Positions 1 through 8,943 of a stretch of DNA of 64,000 bases are shown here, one piece after another. The stretch comes from JADFRD01 sp964491015. Its GTDB lineage: Bacteria; Fidelibacterota; Marinisomatia; Marinisomatales; TCS55. The stretch's first letter is position 1; the number at the start of each line of letters is the position of its first letter. Location of the stretch: positions 6,192 through 70,191 of the forward strand of contig CAZBEY010000003.1 in NCBI GenBank assembly GCA_964491015.1, written 5' to 3'. A program made the translations under genes and the position numbers. The notes below the pieces were generated by a model, which saw only the letters and a list, made by a program, of their open reading frames with translations, searched no databases and had not been told where the DNA came from.

Positions 1-2
1 AA

Positions 3-1550
3 ATTCAGGAAGAATTACTATCATTCAGATCCAGCGAACGATTTCGTAAATACGATGAAACATTTTCTATCAATAATGTAGGACCGACAAAATTTTTCTT
101 CATTAATGGATACAAAAGCGTTCCATTGAATGCCATGGCTGAATACCTGGTTGGATTTATTTCATCTTTAATATCTCCCCGTCTTGACAATGGACTGGTG
201 CTGGGATTGGGTAGTGGCGCTACTGCCGGAACCGTTGCAGAAGTTTTCAACCACCTGGATGTAGTTGAAATCAGTCCAACAATCATCGAAAAACAACCAA
301 TGATGAAAGAATACAGTTTTGATATTATGTCGAAATCCAATGTGCAAGTGGTTTGGGATGATGGTATACGGTTTATGAAAACAACCAATCAAAAATACGA
401 CCTTATCTTGAATACAGTAACTTCACCTCTTTATTTTAGCTCCAGCAAACTTTATACACGAGAGTTTTACCAACAGGTTAAAACCCGGTTGCGATCCGAT
501 GGCATATATACCACTTGGCTGGATAGTCGCGTAGGGGAAAGAGGATTACGGATTATTCTTAAAACATTGCAGGTAGAATTCAAATATTGTTGGGTGACAA
601 GAATGAAATCACAATATTTTTTACTGGTTGCATCAAATGAAAAACCACAGATACAGAATGAAGAATCTCTGTACGGCAACCAGAAGCTCAATGATTATTT
701 TGCTTCGATGCATCTTAGAGACATTCGGAATCTGCGTTATTCAATTATCAATACGAATCCCTATGAATATTTGAATAACGACGATAAAATTCCATTGAAC
801 ACCATTGATCTCCCAGCCTTGGAATTTGAAATTGCTCAACTGAATAAACAAACGATTGATAGTTTTACGGACTTCTTATGGGACAATTACGATTTCTCAG
901 AGATGGGAAAACAGGTGTTCAATCATCGCCCAATTGATCTGTTGGAGCTGGTATCCTATTATTTGAAGGTTGATTATAAATCAACGCTGACTCGGCATTT
1001 TCTTGAATTTACTCAAGAGCGCTATCCTGAATTTCAAAAAGACCTGGAAGGTTATCTCCTCAGTTATGCTGTTGATGTGGTTAACAAATATCATACAGGT
1101 GAAAGTTTGGATAGACTTATTTTTTGGCAATGGTATTTCAATCATATCGATTACGCAGAACAGACTGCTCGAAGGTTGCTTGCTTTATATCCGGATTTTT
1201 ATAATGTTCGATATAATGTTGGCTTGGCAAATGAAGCATTAGGGAATTATGAAGTAGCAGCAGAAATGTTTAAAGAAGAAATATCAAGGGACAAAGATCA
1301 CTGCGATGCCTGGTATCGGCTGGGCCGAACCCGATTAAAACAAAACAATCTGCGAGACGCACGGGCGAGTTTTTTTCAATGTCTTGTTCGGAAACCCTGG
1401 TATAATGATGCAAATTATTACATGGCAAAAACGTATTTTACTGAAGGGAAATATGATTCTTCCCGATTATTTGTACAAGCAGAACTGACTCTATACCCAG
1501 AAGACAATAAGGCGCTGAAATTGCTCGACGAGCTCATAACTCATCAATAA
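3..1550 (+). CDS. Spermidine-synthase-like/TPR protein (5' end outside window)
   Basis: The reading frame is open from the first bases of the window, so the N-terminus lies upstream; any start near position 126 would cut a conserved core. The visible part opens with an F-x-NG motif typical of spermidine-synthase folds. A glycine-rich SAM-type loop (LGLGSGATAG, about 195-230) and the acidic V-V-E-I-S-P strand follow. The last ~130 residues carry at least three TPR-like helical pairs (about 1150-1530). Such proteins usually have an N-terminal multi-spanning membrane domain, followed by the aminopropyltransferase-like domain. Whether it makes a polyamine is doubtful; many membrane-fused homologues have no known substrate. 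No downstream partner is coupled: 80 bases separate it from the next gene. Confidence 0.75.
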   Translation: MQEELLSFRSSERFRKYDETFSINNVGPTKFFFINGYKSVPLNAMAEYLVGFISSLISPRLDNGLVLGLGSGATAGTVAEVFNHLDVVEISPTIIEKQPMMKEYSFDIMSKSNVQVVWDDGIRFMKTTNQKYDLILNTVTSPLYFSSSKLYTREFYQQVKTRLRSDGIYTTWLDSRVGERGLRIILKTLQVEFKYCWVTRMKSQYFLLVASNEKPQIQNEESLYGNQKLNDYFASMHLRDIRNLRYSIINTNPYEYLNNDDKIPLNTIDLPALEFEIAQLNKQTIDSFTDFLWDNYDFSEMGKQVFNHRPIDLLELVSYYLKVDYKSTLTRHFLEFTQERYPEFQKDLEGYLLSYAVDVVNKYHTGESLDRLIFWQWYFNHIDYAEQTARRLLALYPDFYNVRYNVGLANEALGNYEVAAEMFKEEISRDKDHCDAWYRLGRTRLKQNNLRDARASFFQCLVRKPWYNDANYYMAKTYFTEGKYDSSRLFVQAELTLYPEDNKALKLLDELITHQ

Positions 1551-1630
1551 TATTTTATCAAAATTGATCCGTTATTAATGGTTTTTATCCCATATTAGAA
1601 GACTTTGATAATTCTTATTTAATTTCTCAT

Positions 1631-2824
1631 ATGTTCAACAGGATATTATTTTTCATACCCGTTTTATTATTTTGTGAAGAAGCCCATTTGTCTTCGATTC
1701 TCGTTGCTGATGGATTTACCAAACCAGTGTATGTATGCCAACCGCCTGTGGACAAAAACAGGCTTTTTGTTTTGGAGCAAAAAGGGGTCATAAGAATCAT
1801 TGAAAGGGAAAGGACGGTCCGACAGCCATTTGCTGACCTTCGAGATCGTGTACATAATCCAGTCATGCCCGGAGATGAACGCGGCCTTCTGGGCTTGGCT
1901 TTCCACCCGGATTATCAAACAAACGGATTTCTTTTTCTAAATTATATTGACGAGGAAGATAATACAATTATTTCACGATTTCGCGTGTCAAAGAATCCAG
2001 ACAAGCTGGACGCCGCTTCAGAGAAAATATTAATCAAATTAAAGCAACCTTTCACCAATCATAATGGGGGACACATGGTTTTCGGGCCGGACGGTTATTT
2101 GTATATCGGATTGGGCGACGGTGGAAAATGGGGCGATCCGTTCAATCACGCCCAACGATTGGATAATCTCTTTGGAAAATTACTGCGGATTAATGTTAAT
2201 AAAGGAGAACCTTATTCCATTCCAAAAGACAATCCATTTATCGGGGTTGAAGGTGCTCGTGAAGAAATTTGGATGTACGGATTGCGAAATCCATGGCGCT
2301 TTTCTTTCGACCACAAGACAGGTGATCTCTATATCGGCGATGTGGGGCAAGACATGTGGGAAGAAATTGATTATGTTCCCGCCAAAGAGGCTGGCGGACA
2401 GAATTTTGGATGGCGTATCATGGAGGGAAATCATTGTTATAATCCAAAAGATGGTTGCGACACAACGGGCATTTTGCCTATTTATGAATATCCAAATGAT
2501 GCCAATTATATGAAAACTTTTATTGGAATGGACGAGCCGAATGTAGATGGATGTTCTGTCACCGGTGGATATGTTTATCGCGGTTCTAATCTTCCTCAAT
2601 TTTATGGCACATATTTTTTCGCTGATTATTGTTCCGGCAATATTTGGACATTTAGGGAAGAAGACGGTATCGCCGAACAATTTCAAAACAGAACAGATGA
2701 GATTAGTCTTGGCGGAGGTTATGTTATCAATTTTATTTCATCCTTTGGTGAAGACAACAATGGTGAATTATATATTGTCGATTATAATGGTGCCATTTAT
2801 AAAATTATTGAGTTGGCAAAGTAA
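1631..2824 (+). CDS. PQQ-dependent aldose sugar dehydrogenase-like protein
   Basis: A soluble glucose/sorbosone dehydrogenase-family propeller of 397 residues, the usual length, with an N-terminal hydrophobic signal peptide (residues 1-15) sending it to the periplasm. Recognisable blade motifs in order are GLLGLAFHPDY, NHNGGHMVFGPDGYLYIGLG, GLRNPWRFSFD with LYIGDVGQDMWEE, and QNFGWRIMEG. In characterised relatives (YliI/Asd type) these place the histidine and arginine that oxidise an aldose C1 and bind PQQ and calcium. Several paired cysteines near residues 275-305 could form disulfides. No PQQ synthesis gene is in the window, so cofactor and substrate are inferred. It stands alone between short intergenic gaps. 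Confidence 0.85.
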   Translation: MFNRILFFIPVLLFCEEAHLSSILVADGFTKPVYVCQPPVDKNRLFVLEQKGVIRIIERERTVRQPFADLRDRVHNPVMPGDERGLLGLAFHPDYQTNGFLFLNYIDEEDNTIISRFRVSKNPDKLDAASEKILIKLKQPFTNHNGGHMVFGPDGYLYIGLGDGGKWGDPFNHAQRLDNLFGKLLRINVNKGEPYSIPKDNPFIGVEGAREEIWMYGLRNPWRFSFDHKTGDLYIGDVGQDMWEEIDYVPAKEAGGQNFGWRIMEGNHCYNPKDGCDTTGILPIYEYPNDANYMKTFIGMDEPNVDGCSVTGGYVYRGSNLPQFYGTYFFADYCSGNIWTFREEDGIAEQFQNRTDEISLGGGYVINFISSFGEDNNGELYIVDYNGAIYKIIELAK

Positions 2825-2884
2825 ATCGATTTTTCTGATGGATTGTTCAAGTTAACTTTAAGATTCGATGAAGGAGCATAAACC

Positions 2885-3232
2885 ATGATGATGAAAATAG
2901 AAGATATTGTCGAAGATATTGTTTTATTAGTTCTCACAGAGAATGAGCCGTTAAAGGAATTAGGCATTACGCAAAATAAATTGTTTGCGAAAGTTGTCGG
3001 CTACGATGAAAACGGGGTTTGGATAGAAAATCCGGATTTTAGACTTCCGGATCAGTCGAAGAAAAAAAAATCGATTTCATATAAATCTGTTTCGGCATCC
3101 ATTCTAATCGCGTGGGCATATATCGCATCTATCGTTCATTTCCCCAATGTGGAGGGATATGATTTTCCAAGCCCCTTTGACCACAGGATTGGATTTGACT
3201 TAGAAGAAGGTCTTGCAAAACCAAAAACATAA
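2885..3232 (+). CDS. Hypothetical small soluble protein
   Basis: 115 residues, starting at one of two adjacent ATG codons behind a clear AAGGAG Shine-Dalgarno (about 2871-2876). It has no signal peptide and no obvious membrane span. The N-terminal half is acidic, followed by a lysine run (about residue 60) and an aromatic C-terminus. I do not recognise the family. It lies directly upstream of the ABC-2 exporter genes with only a few bases between, so it is probably co-transcribed with them and could be an accessory factor. The frame has sensible codon use and the ribosome site is good, so it is likely a real gene. Confidence 0.6.
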   Translation: MMMKIEDIVEDIVLLVLTENEPLKELGITQNKLFAKVVGYDENGVWIENPDFRLPDQSKKKKSISYKSVSASILIAWAYIASIVHFPNVEGYDFPSPFDHRIGFDLEEGLAKPKT

Positions 3233-3239
3233 ATTAAAA

Positions 3240-4163
3240 ATGAATTCTCCGGCAATTCATATTGTTGATCTTCATAAATCTTATGAAGATACTATTGCTT
3301 TAAAAGGCGTAAACCTGACCATTGAAAATGGTGAATTTTATGGACTTCTCGGACCAAACGGCGCCGGGAAAACCACCACGATTCATATACTCACAGGCCT
3401 GGTGCTAAAAAATAGCGGTGTAACAGAAATTTATGGTCGGGATACGGTTATTGATTTTCGCTTTGCCCGTTCACAAATTGGTATCGCTCACCAAGAACTT
3501 CCCATTGATTGGTTTTTCCCAATCGAAAAATTGCTTTATTTTCATGCAGGGTATTATGGCATGAGCAAACGTGTCGCCAAACCACGAGTTGAAGAATTAT
3601 TAGAACGGCTGGGATTAAAAGATAAACGCACATCCCGATTGAGACAACTATCAGGCGGAATGAAGCGTCGTTATCAGTTAGCAAAATCATTAGTCCATGA
3701 CCCAAAAATTATCATTTTAGATGAGCCCACTGCCGGCGTGGATGTGGAATTGCGACACGAACTTTGGGACTATTTGAGAGAATTACATAAAAACGGCAAA
3801 ACAATTTTACTCACAACCCATTACATCGAGGAGGCTGAGTTATTGTGTGAAAGAGTTGGAATCATTGATCGGGGAATGGTCATCAAGGAAGGATCCCCGA
3901 AAGATCTCACGAAAGAATTAGGCAAGGCCGGCATCAATATTCACATGACCGGCTGGTGTGAAGAACTGAAAGATGCATTAACATCATTTTCGTTCACATT
4001 TGAAGACAACCGCTTGCATTTTACTGTAAAAGACCCTGAGGCGGATATGGCAAAAATTATTCAAATATTATCTCATCATAATTGTCACATTTTAAGTGTC
4101 TCTGCTGAAAAATCGTCTTTAGAAGATGTCTTTCTGCATCTTACAGGAAAAGGAATCAACTGA
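3240..4163 (+). CDS. ABC-2 transporter ATP-binding protein
   Basis: Cytoplasmic ATPase of an ABC-2 exporter. It shows Walker A (GPNGAGKTT), the Q-loop region, the ABC signature (QLSGGMKRR), Walker B (IIILDEPTAGVD) and the H-loop (LLTTHYIEEAE), followed by a ~80-residue C-terminal accessory domain typical of drug/polysaccharide/Nod-type ABC-2 ATPases. I prefer ATG 3240, just after the stop of the preceding gene, over an in-frame TTG at 3213 inside that gene. Its stop overlaps the start of the permease by one base (TGATG), a classic translationally coupled pair. The substrate cannot be read from sequence. Confidence 0.9.
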   Translation: MNSPAIHIVDLHKSYEDTIALKGVNLTIENGEFYGLLGPNGAGKTTTIHILTGLVLKNSGVTEIYGRDTVIDFRFARSQIGIAHQELPIDWFFPIEKLLYFHAGYYGMSKRVAKPRVEELLERLGLKDKRTSRLRQLSGGMKRRYQLAKSLVHDPKIIILDEPTAGVDVELRHELWDYLRELHKNGKTILLTTHYIEEAELLCERVGIIDRGMVIKEGSPKDLTKELGKAGINIHMTGWCEELKDALTSFSFTFEDNRLHFTVKDPEADMAKIIQILSHHNCHILSVSAEKSSLEDVFLHLTGKGIN

Positions 4164-4933
4164 TGAAGGGTCCAAACTGGATTGGGTTGTATACCTTGAC
4201 AAAAAGAGAAGTTGGTCGCTTTTTTGCTGTATATCGGCAAACGGTGTTACCGGGATTAATTTCATCTGCTCTTTATATAATGGTATTTGGATTTACGTTG
4301 GAAAGGCGAATTAGTGAAATTGACGGCGTTCCATATACTCTCTTTATTTTGCCGGGACTGATCATGATGAATACATTGACAAATGCCAGTTCGAATACAG
4401 CCTCATCTATGCTGCAAATGAAACTGCTGCAACAGCTGCCGGATTTACTAACAGCCCCATTGTCGAGTATGGAAATTTCTTTAGCCTATATTATCGGGGG
4501 AACTGTCCGGGGCGTCGTGAATGGTGTATTGGTTATGATATTAGGCGTATTGCTGATTGATATGCCTATACAGCAGCCCCTGGCAACAGTCGGATTTATT
4601 TTTCTTGTCTCATGGACATTTTCCAGCATGGGGCTTCTTCTGGGGCAATTAGCGGATACATGGGATCAACTTGCAATGATGCAAAATTTCTTTTTAACGC
4701 CATTGAGTTTTCTCGGTGGAATATTTTATTCCATTCATATGTTACCAGATTGGGCTCAGAATCTTTCCTTGGTCAATCCAATTTATTATATGATTAACGG
4801 AATTCGATTTACGATACTTGGCGTTTACGATTCACCTCCCGAAAATAGTTTAGTCATGACTTTATTTATGACAATATTATTTACTGTTGCCGCCGTCCTT
4901 ATAATGAAAAGTGGAAAAAAAATAAAGCAATAA
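4163..4933 (+). CDS. ABC-2 type transporter permease
   Basis: 256 residues with about six predicted hydrophobic segments. The ABC-2 membrane-domain motif lies around residues 170-210, where the F-L-G-G-I-F-Y-S stretch and the N-P-I-Y-Y-M-I-N-G-I-R segment are characteristic of the family (DrrB/NodJ type). It overlaps the ATPase stop codon by one base, so the two form a complete half-transporter pair that would dimerise in the inner membrane. Export direction follows from the family; cargo (drug, lipid or glycan) is unknown. No cargo-synthesis gene is adjacent. Confidence 0.88.
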   Translation: MKGPNWIGLYTLTKREVGRFFAVYRQTVLPGLISSALYIMVFGFTLERRISEIDGVPYTLFILPGLIMMNTLTNASSNTASSMLQMKLLQQLPDLLTAPLSSMEISLAYIIGGTVRGVVNGVLVMILGVLLIDMPIQQPLATVGFIFLVSWTFSSMGLLLGQLADTWDQLAMMQNFFLTPLSFLGGIFYSIHMLPDWAQNLSLVNPIYYMINGIRFTILGVYDSPPENSLVMTLFMTILFTVAAVLIMKSGKKIKQ

Positions 4934-4984
4934 TGAAACACTGGGAGTGGTAGCTGGTGAGCAGTAACCCTGTCATATGTCGGG

Positions 4985-5854
4985 ATGCAAACAATGATGA
5001 TTAGTAAAAAGAAAAAATCAGCGAAAAATTTAGAATTCCTACTTGCAAAAAGTGAATCGTTCTCTGATAAGTATACATTTTTCAAGAGTTTTATTACTAC
5101 CGCAATATTTATTTCTTTAACACCAAGACAACTACTCTCACGCAGGATAATTCATCCTCCTTTTATATTATTTGAGTGGGGTATAATTTTTCTATTTTCT
5201 CTTACATTTTTACTCGCCGCTGACAAGGACAAGGCAGATTGGACTCATTATGCCCGCGCAGGCTTGACACATGATTATGATATTAATGGTGGACATATTT
5301 ATTATCGAGTTAAAAGAGTAACATCTAATACCTTTCGCGATTTACGGTTGTTTGGATATGAGTTGGGAGAAGAATCTTATATTTATTTGCGGTACAAGGG
5401 TAGTTACAAATATTCTAATACCGGGAAATTGTATAATTTTTCTACTGTTGCTTACCAGAAAAATACTCGTGCTGGTTTAAATCTACGCTACCATTTCAAT
5501 CAGGGATTGGGATATTTTTTAAGCGATTATAAAAGTGGCCATATCAATTGTGAATTGGGCCAGGCTTACGATATGTCGGATTATCTCAATGACACCCGAA
5601 AAACATCGTACATAAAAGGCGGTATTTATTGGGACCATTCAATGAAAAACATGGAAATCAAACTCGAATCGGAATGGTTTAAACAGATCAGTGAAATTGT
5701 TGAAGCTGATCTTTCTCGATATCAGTTTTTTTCTGAAGCGTCCTATGAACTAAATAAACACCTGTCCTTAATATTTGGTTTTGAGCAAGATTATTATACA
5801 GCGGGTGTTACGCATCCACAATCCTATTATCTTTCTCTGGGTTGGAAAAGGTAA
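4985..5854 (+). CDS. Putative outer-membrane beta-barrel protein (DUF481-like)
   Basis: The C-terminal ~200 residues alternate polar and aromatic/hydrophobic residues in repeated beta-hairpins and end in ...YLSLGWKR, the pattern of a small outer-membrane barrel, closest in feel to YdiY/DUF481 proteins. A strong signal peptide (IIFLFSLTFLLAADKDK) begins near residue 67 rather than at the ATG. Either the first ~65 lysine-rich residues are an odd extension or translation really starts at a non-standard codon (ATA 5183 or ATT 5186). The gap before it contains a 16-bp intergenic repeat copy (4944-4959). Function unknown. Confidence 0.6.
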   Translation: MQTMMISKKKKSAKNLEFLLAKSESFSDKYTFFKSFITTAIFISLTPRQLLSRRIIHPPFILFEWGIIFLFSLTFLLAADKDKADWTHYARAGLTHDYDINGGHIYYRVKRVTSNTFRDLRLFGYELGEESYIYLRYKGSYKYSNTGKLYNFSTVAYQKNTRAGLNLRYHFNQGLGYFLSDYKSGHINCELGQAYDMSDYLNDTRKTSYIKGGIYWDHSMKNMEIKLESEWFKQISEIVEADLSRYQFFSEASYELNKHLSLIFGFEQDYYTAGVTHPQSYYLSLGWKR

Positions 5855-5920
5855 TTCTGTGATATTCAACACAAACACTGAATTGAGATCATCATAAATT
5901 CACCGTCAATCCAAAATACT

Positions 5921-7369
5921 ATGTTTAAACAAATCGCTATTTTTATTATTATTTCTTTCTCAATTATAGCGGCACAAACCATCGCGCCGGATGTTACGGA
6001 TGAGAAAAAACGCCTTCTTGTACTCACAGCAGACGAAAGTAAACCCGAAAATGCCATTGACAGAAAGATATCCAAAATAGTCGCTGAAGTTGCCACACGA
6101 CTCGGTCGCTATGAAGTTATAGACCGCAATCATCTGGAATCCATTTTAGATGAATTGGCGCTACATCAGGCGGGGTTCATAGCCGGTAAAGATATCATTG
6201 AACTGGGGGGAATAGCTTCAGCGAAAGAAGCAATGAAAGTAGAGATCACGCAGTTCAGTCAAAAAGGAGTTCCACCAGAAACAGATGATGAAGACGATGA
6301 TGACGATGATGATCGCGGGTTTTGGGAAGTCGTAACAATTGAATTAGTTAAGGGTGTTATCCGAGCAGCTACAACCCCAAAAGATGAAGAACCCTATGCG
6401 AATAATATCGAAACGATCGTTCAGGCTGATATTGTTTTACTGGACATTGAAACAGGAAAAACGAAAAAAACCTTCCCCATCAGCGCCATGCACACAGGGG
6501 GAAGTCGGGGCAAATCATTAGCGAATGTTCTAAATACAGTCCGCTGGAATGTTTCCCGATCTCTTCGGGAATTATATACAATCAGATCAGAAGTTTTAGA
6601 TGTTGACGGCAGTAACGTTACGCTATATTTAGGTGCAGACATGGGCATTAGCCGCGGAACATTTTATGAAATTTCCCGTCTTGATAAAAAGAAAGTTATT
6701 AGAGACCGTGAGGTCATTATCCCCGGTAGATCCGTCGGACTTGTCCGAGTGAATAGAATCAGCGGAGATGCCAGCGCAGGAACAGTAATCCGTAAATGGG
6801 GCAGAGTGAAGGCAGGCTACAAGGCAGTGGAAATGATTCATCCACCCAAGATTGCACCGGGATTTTATCTAACATATAACGGTAAAAAGCCGGGTTTTGA
6901 TCGTGCCGGTATTTTTCTTCAGTTTAATCCTTTGAGTCAGTGGTCATTCAATGGGTTTTTCGGCGGAGGTACAATCATTGACAGCCGCGGTAGATCAGAT
7001 GGCATGCTTACCTTTGGTGGCGGGCTGATTTATAGATTTCTTTATTCGCCAAAATTCAATTTATGCATTACAGCAGATTTACCACTGAATATTGTATTTC
7101 GAAATGATGACAAACATCACAACGTGACGACTGTGTTATTTGCTCCTGTGATAGGGCTACAGACGGAAATCATGATAAACCGCAGAATGGACATGGTTTT
7201 TCAAGGCGGTATCAGCGGACCGGGTGTTCACGGAACCTGGCAGTATTCTGAGGGTGAAGGGGATGATTCAAAAACTCATGATGCTGATTGGGATGAGCGT
7301 GGAGCACCATCTTTAGATGCATCCGGACTTTATTTCAATATCAGCTTGAGGTTTTTAAGGATAAATTAA
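5921..7369 (+). CDS. CsgG-family-like secreted protein with C-terminal barrel-like region
   Basis: 482 residues with an N-terminal signal peptide (FIIISFSIIAAQT). Residues ~25-110 resemble the CsgG/HfaB fold: K-R-L-L-V-L-T at the first strand, the R-Y-E-V-I-D-R-N-H-L-E-S-I-L-D-E motif and a G-x-I-A-x-A-K-E segment. An unusual run of aspartate/glutamate sits near residue 125. Later residues (~210-280) look like a flagellar-assembly T/FlgT-type beta domain, and the last ~170 look like beta strands of a barrel or OprF-like domain. CsgG proteins form secretion pores; this one lacks a lipobox cysteine, so a pore role is only a suggestion. Its stop overlaps the convergent neighbour's by a few bases. 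Confidence 0.65.
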   Translation: MFKQIAIFIIISFSIIAAQTIAPDVTDEKKRLLVLTADESKPENAIDRKISKIVAEVATRLGRYEVIDRNHLESILDELALHQAGFIAGKDIIELGGIASAKEAMKVEITQFSQKGVPPETDDEDDDDDDDRGFWEVVTIELVKGVIRAATTPKDEEPYANNIETIVQADIVLLDIETGKTKKTFPISAMHTGGSRGKSLANVLNTVRWNVSRSLRELYTIRSEVLDVDGSNVTLYLGADMGISRGTFYEISRLDKKKVIRDREVIIPGRSVGLVRVNRISGDASAGTVIRKWGRVKAGYKAVEMIHPPKIAPGFYLTYNGKKPGFDRAGIFLQFNPLSQWSFNGFFGGGTIIDSRGRSDGMLTFGGGLIYRFLYSPKFNLCITADLPLNIVFRNDDKHHNVTTVLFAPVIGLQTEIMINRRMDMVFQGGISGPGVHGTWQYSEGEGDDSKTHDADWDERGAPSLDASGLYFNISLRFLRIN

Positions 7370-8595
7370 TTTCCTAATTTTAATAAATCCTGTACTTTTT
7401 CTAATCTCCCATCAATTTTTTCATAAGGTTTAAGCCCCAGTATTTTGGCAATTAGGGGATAAACATGAATATTGTCAAATGTTGACCTTGTATATCCGTC
7501 TTTGAATGCCGGACCATCAGCCAGAAAAATGGCATGCATACTGCGCAATTCATTGTCATATCCGTGGGTTCCGCCTTGTAAAAATTTTAGATTTAATTTA
7601 TCCATACCAAAATATTTTTTCTCCAGTATGTACCAACCCTCATCCGCCACCAGTAAAACATCTTTAATCCGGTAATGGTTTTTAAAATGATATCTATCCG
7701 GTATTTCGTTTTTTTTGTATGTACTTAAATGGGGAACCGATTTTAATCGTTTTACGATTGAATCGAATGGTTGTTTATCCTTTCTATATAAAAAAGAGAA
7801 CGGCCCTGATCCTTCCTGCTCTATTCCGGAAAGATTGGCATAATCGGATAAATCAATTGTCCGCTCCGGACTAAGGGCTGCCATGCCGTGATCGGCTAAC
7901 ACAATGATGTTCAGATTGGGAGATATTTCCAGGGATTCCATTGTGGTCATAATTTCCCCCATGATAGAATCCATGGAATCCACCATGGCTTCTGTCTTCG
8001 GGCTTTTCGGGCCATAGTCATGTCCTGTCCCATCGGGCTCATGAAAATACAACATAATCAAGTGGGGGCGTTTTTTCTCCGGTAAACTAAACCATTTTGC
8101 CACGGAATCGACTCGGGCAGGAAATGGAAAATTATGGTCGTATTTTTTCCAGATATTGGGTCTGACTCCGCCAATAGGCGCTGCGGAACCTGCCCAGAAA
8201 TAAGAGGCGCTCTTTACACCTTGTTTTTCTGCTGTAACCCAAATGGGTTCTCCCCCATAAAACCGCGCATCTTCTACCTTTGATCTGTCGCTAAGTGTGT
8301 AGTATTCATCCAGTTTCTCATCGTAAAAATGATTCCCTATTAAACCATGATTTTCGATGTACATACCCGTTGCAATGCTGTAGTGATTGGGAAATGTTTT
8401 GGACACAAAACACGGCTTCAAACCTTTTGCTTTAACTCCATTTTCAGCTAAGCGGTCAAAGTTCGGTGTATCATACCAATCGAGATAATCCGCCCGGAAA
8501 CCATCAAATGATATCAGCAATACATACGAATCATTTGGCGAACCTCCAAAAATGAATGTAATAAGAATAAGATAGCAATATTTTTTCAATTTCAT
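7366..8595 (-). CDS. Ectonucleotide pyrophosphatase/phosphodiesterase family protein
   Basis: 409 residues with a cleavable signal peptide; alkaline phosphatase superfamily, NPP branch. Metal ligand motif ISFDGFRADY, nucleophilic threonine in KTFPNHYS followed by ATGMYIENHGLIGN, then FHEPDGTGHDYGP and LADHGM, and a C-terminal GTHGYDN histidine motif. Together these give the two-zinc site and the Thr nucleophile of NPP enzymes, which hydrolyse nucleotide phosphodiesters or pyrophosphates and sometimes phospholipids. It is periplasmic or secreted by its leader. It is convergent with the CsgG-like gene, and the stops overlap by four bases. Confidence 0.88.
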   Translation of the reverse strand: MKLKKYCYLILITFIFGGSPNDSYVLLISFDGFRADYLDWYDTPNFDRLAENGVKAKGLKPCFVSKTFPNHYSIATGMYIENHGLIGNHFYDEKLDEYYTLSDRSKVEDARFYGGEPIWVTAEKQGVKSASYFWAGSAAPIGGVRPNIWKKYDHNFPFPARVDSVAKWFSLPEKKRPHLIMLYFHEPDGTGHDYGPKSPKTEAMVDSMDSIMGEIMTTMESLEISPNLNIIVLADHGMAALSPERTIDLSDYANLSGIEQEGSGPFSFLYRKDKQPFDSIVKRLKSVPHLSTYKKNEIPDRYHFKNHYRIKDVLLVADEGWYILEKKYFGMDKLNLKFLQGGTHGYDNELRSMHAIFLADGPAFKDGYTRSTFDNIHVYPLIAKILGLKPYEKIDGRLEKVQDLLKLGN

Positions 8596-8943
8596 TGTTA
8601 GTCCTGCATTAGCTATTTAAACGATGAACCTACTCCAGAAACCGGTAATAATCCCGAATGGTGAAATATTATCTATGACAATATTTGAAGTGAGGTTTTT
8701 CATGGTTTTACAATATTGCTTTTTCGGAGCAGATCAATATTACCATGTAAAATTTGCGAGACTCCCCACTTCTCCACCGCCCCTACCGACGCTCATGATT
8801 TAATTGACGAGTTAAAATTCCCCGCACGCCACATTTAAAATAATCCAAAGGCGGCAGGCGGGTCCTCCTCATACGAGGAGGGATCAGAGGTGATGTTACA
8901 ATTGGGTGACACCAAATTTTGTTTATAAAATTCGGTCATTTAT
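8596..8943. repeat. 348-bp intergenic region with hairpin and dispersed-repeat copy
   Basis: No credible coding frame. Positions 8828-8864 hold GCCACATTT followed by a GC-rich GGCGGCAGGCGGG stretch; a shortened version lies in the opposite orientation at 53152-53172. Immediately after it is a perfect 7-bp hairpin, CCTCCTC-ATAC-GAGGAGG (8864-8881). There is no following T-run, so it looks like a dispersed REP-like element rather than an intrinsic terminator. Confidence 0.6.
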
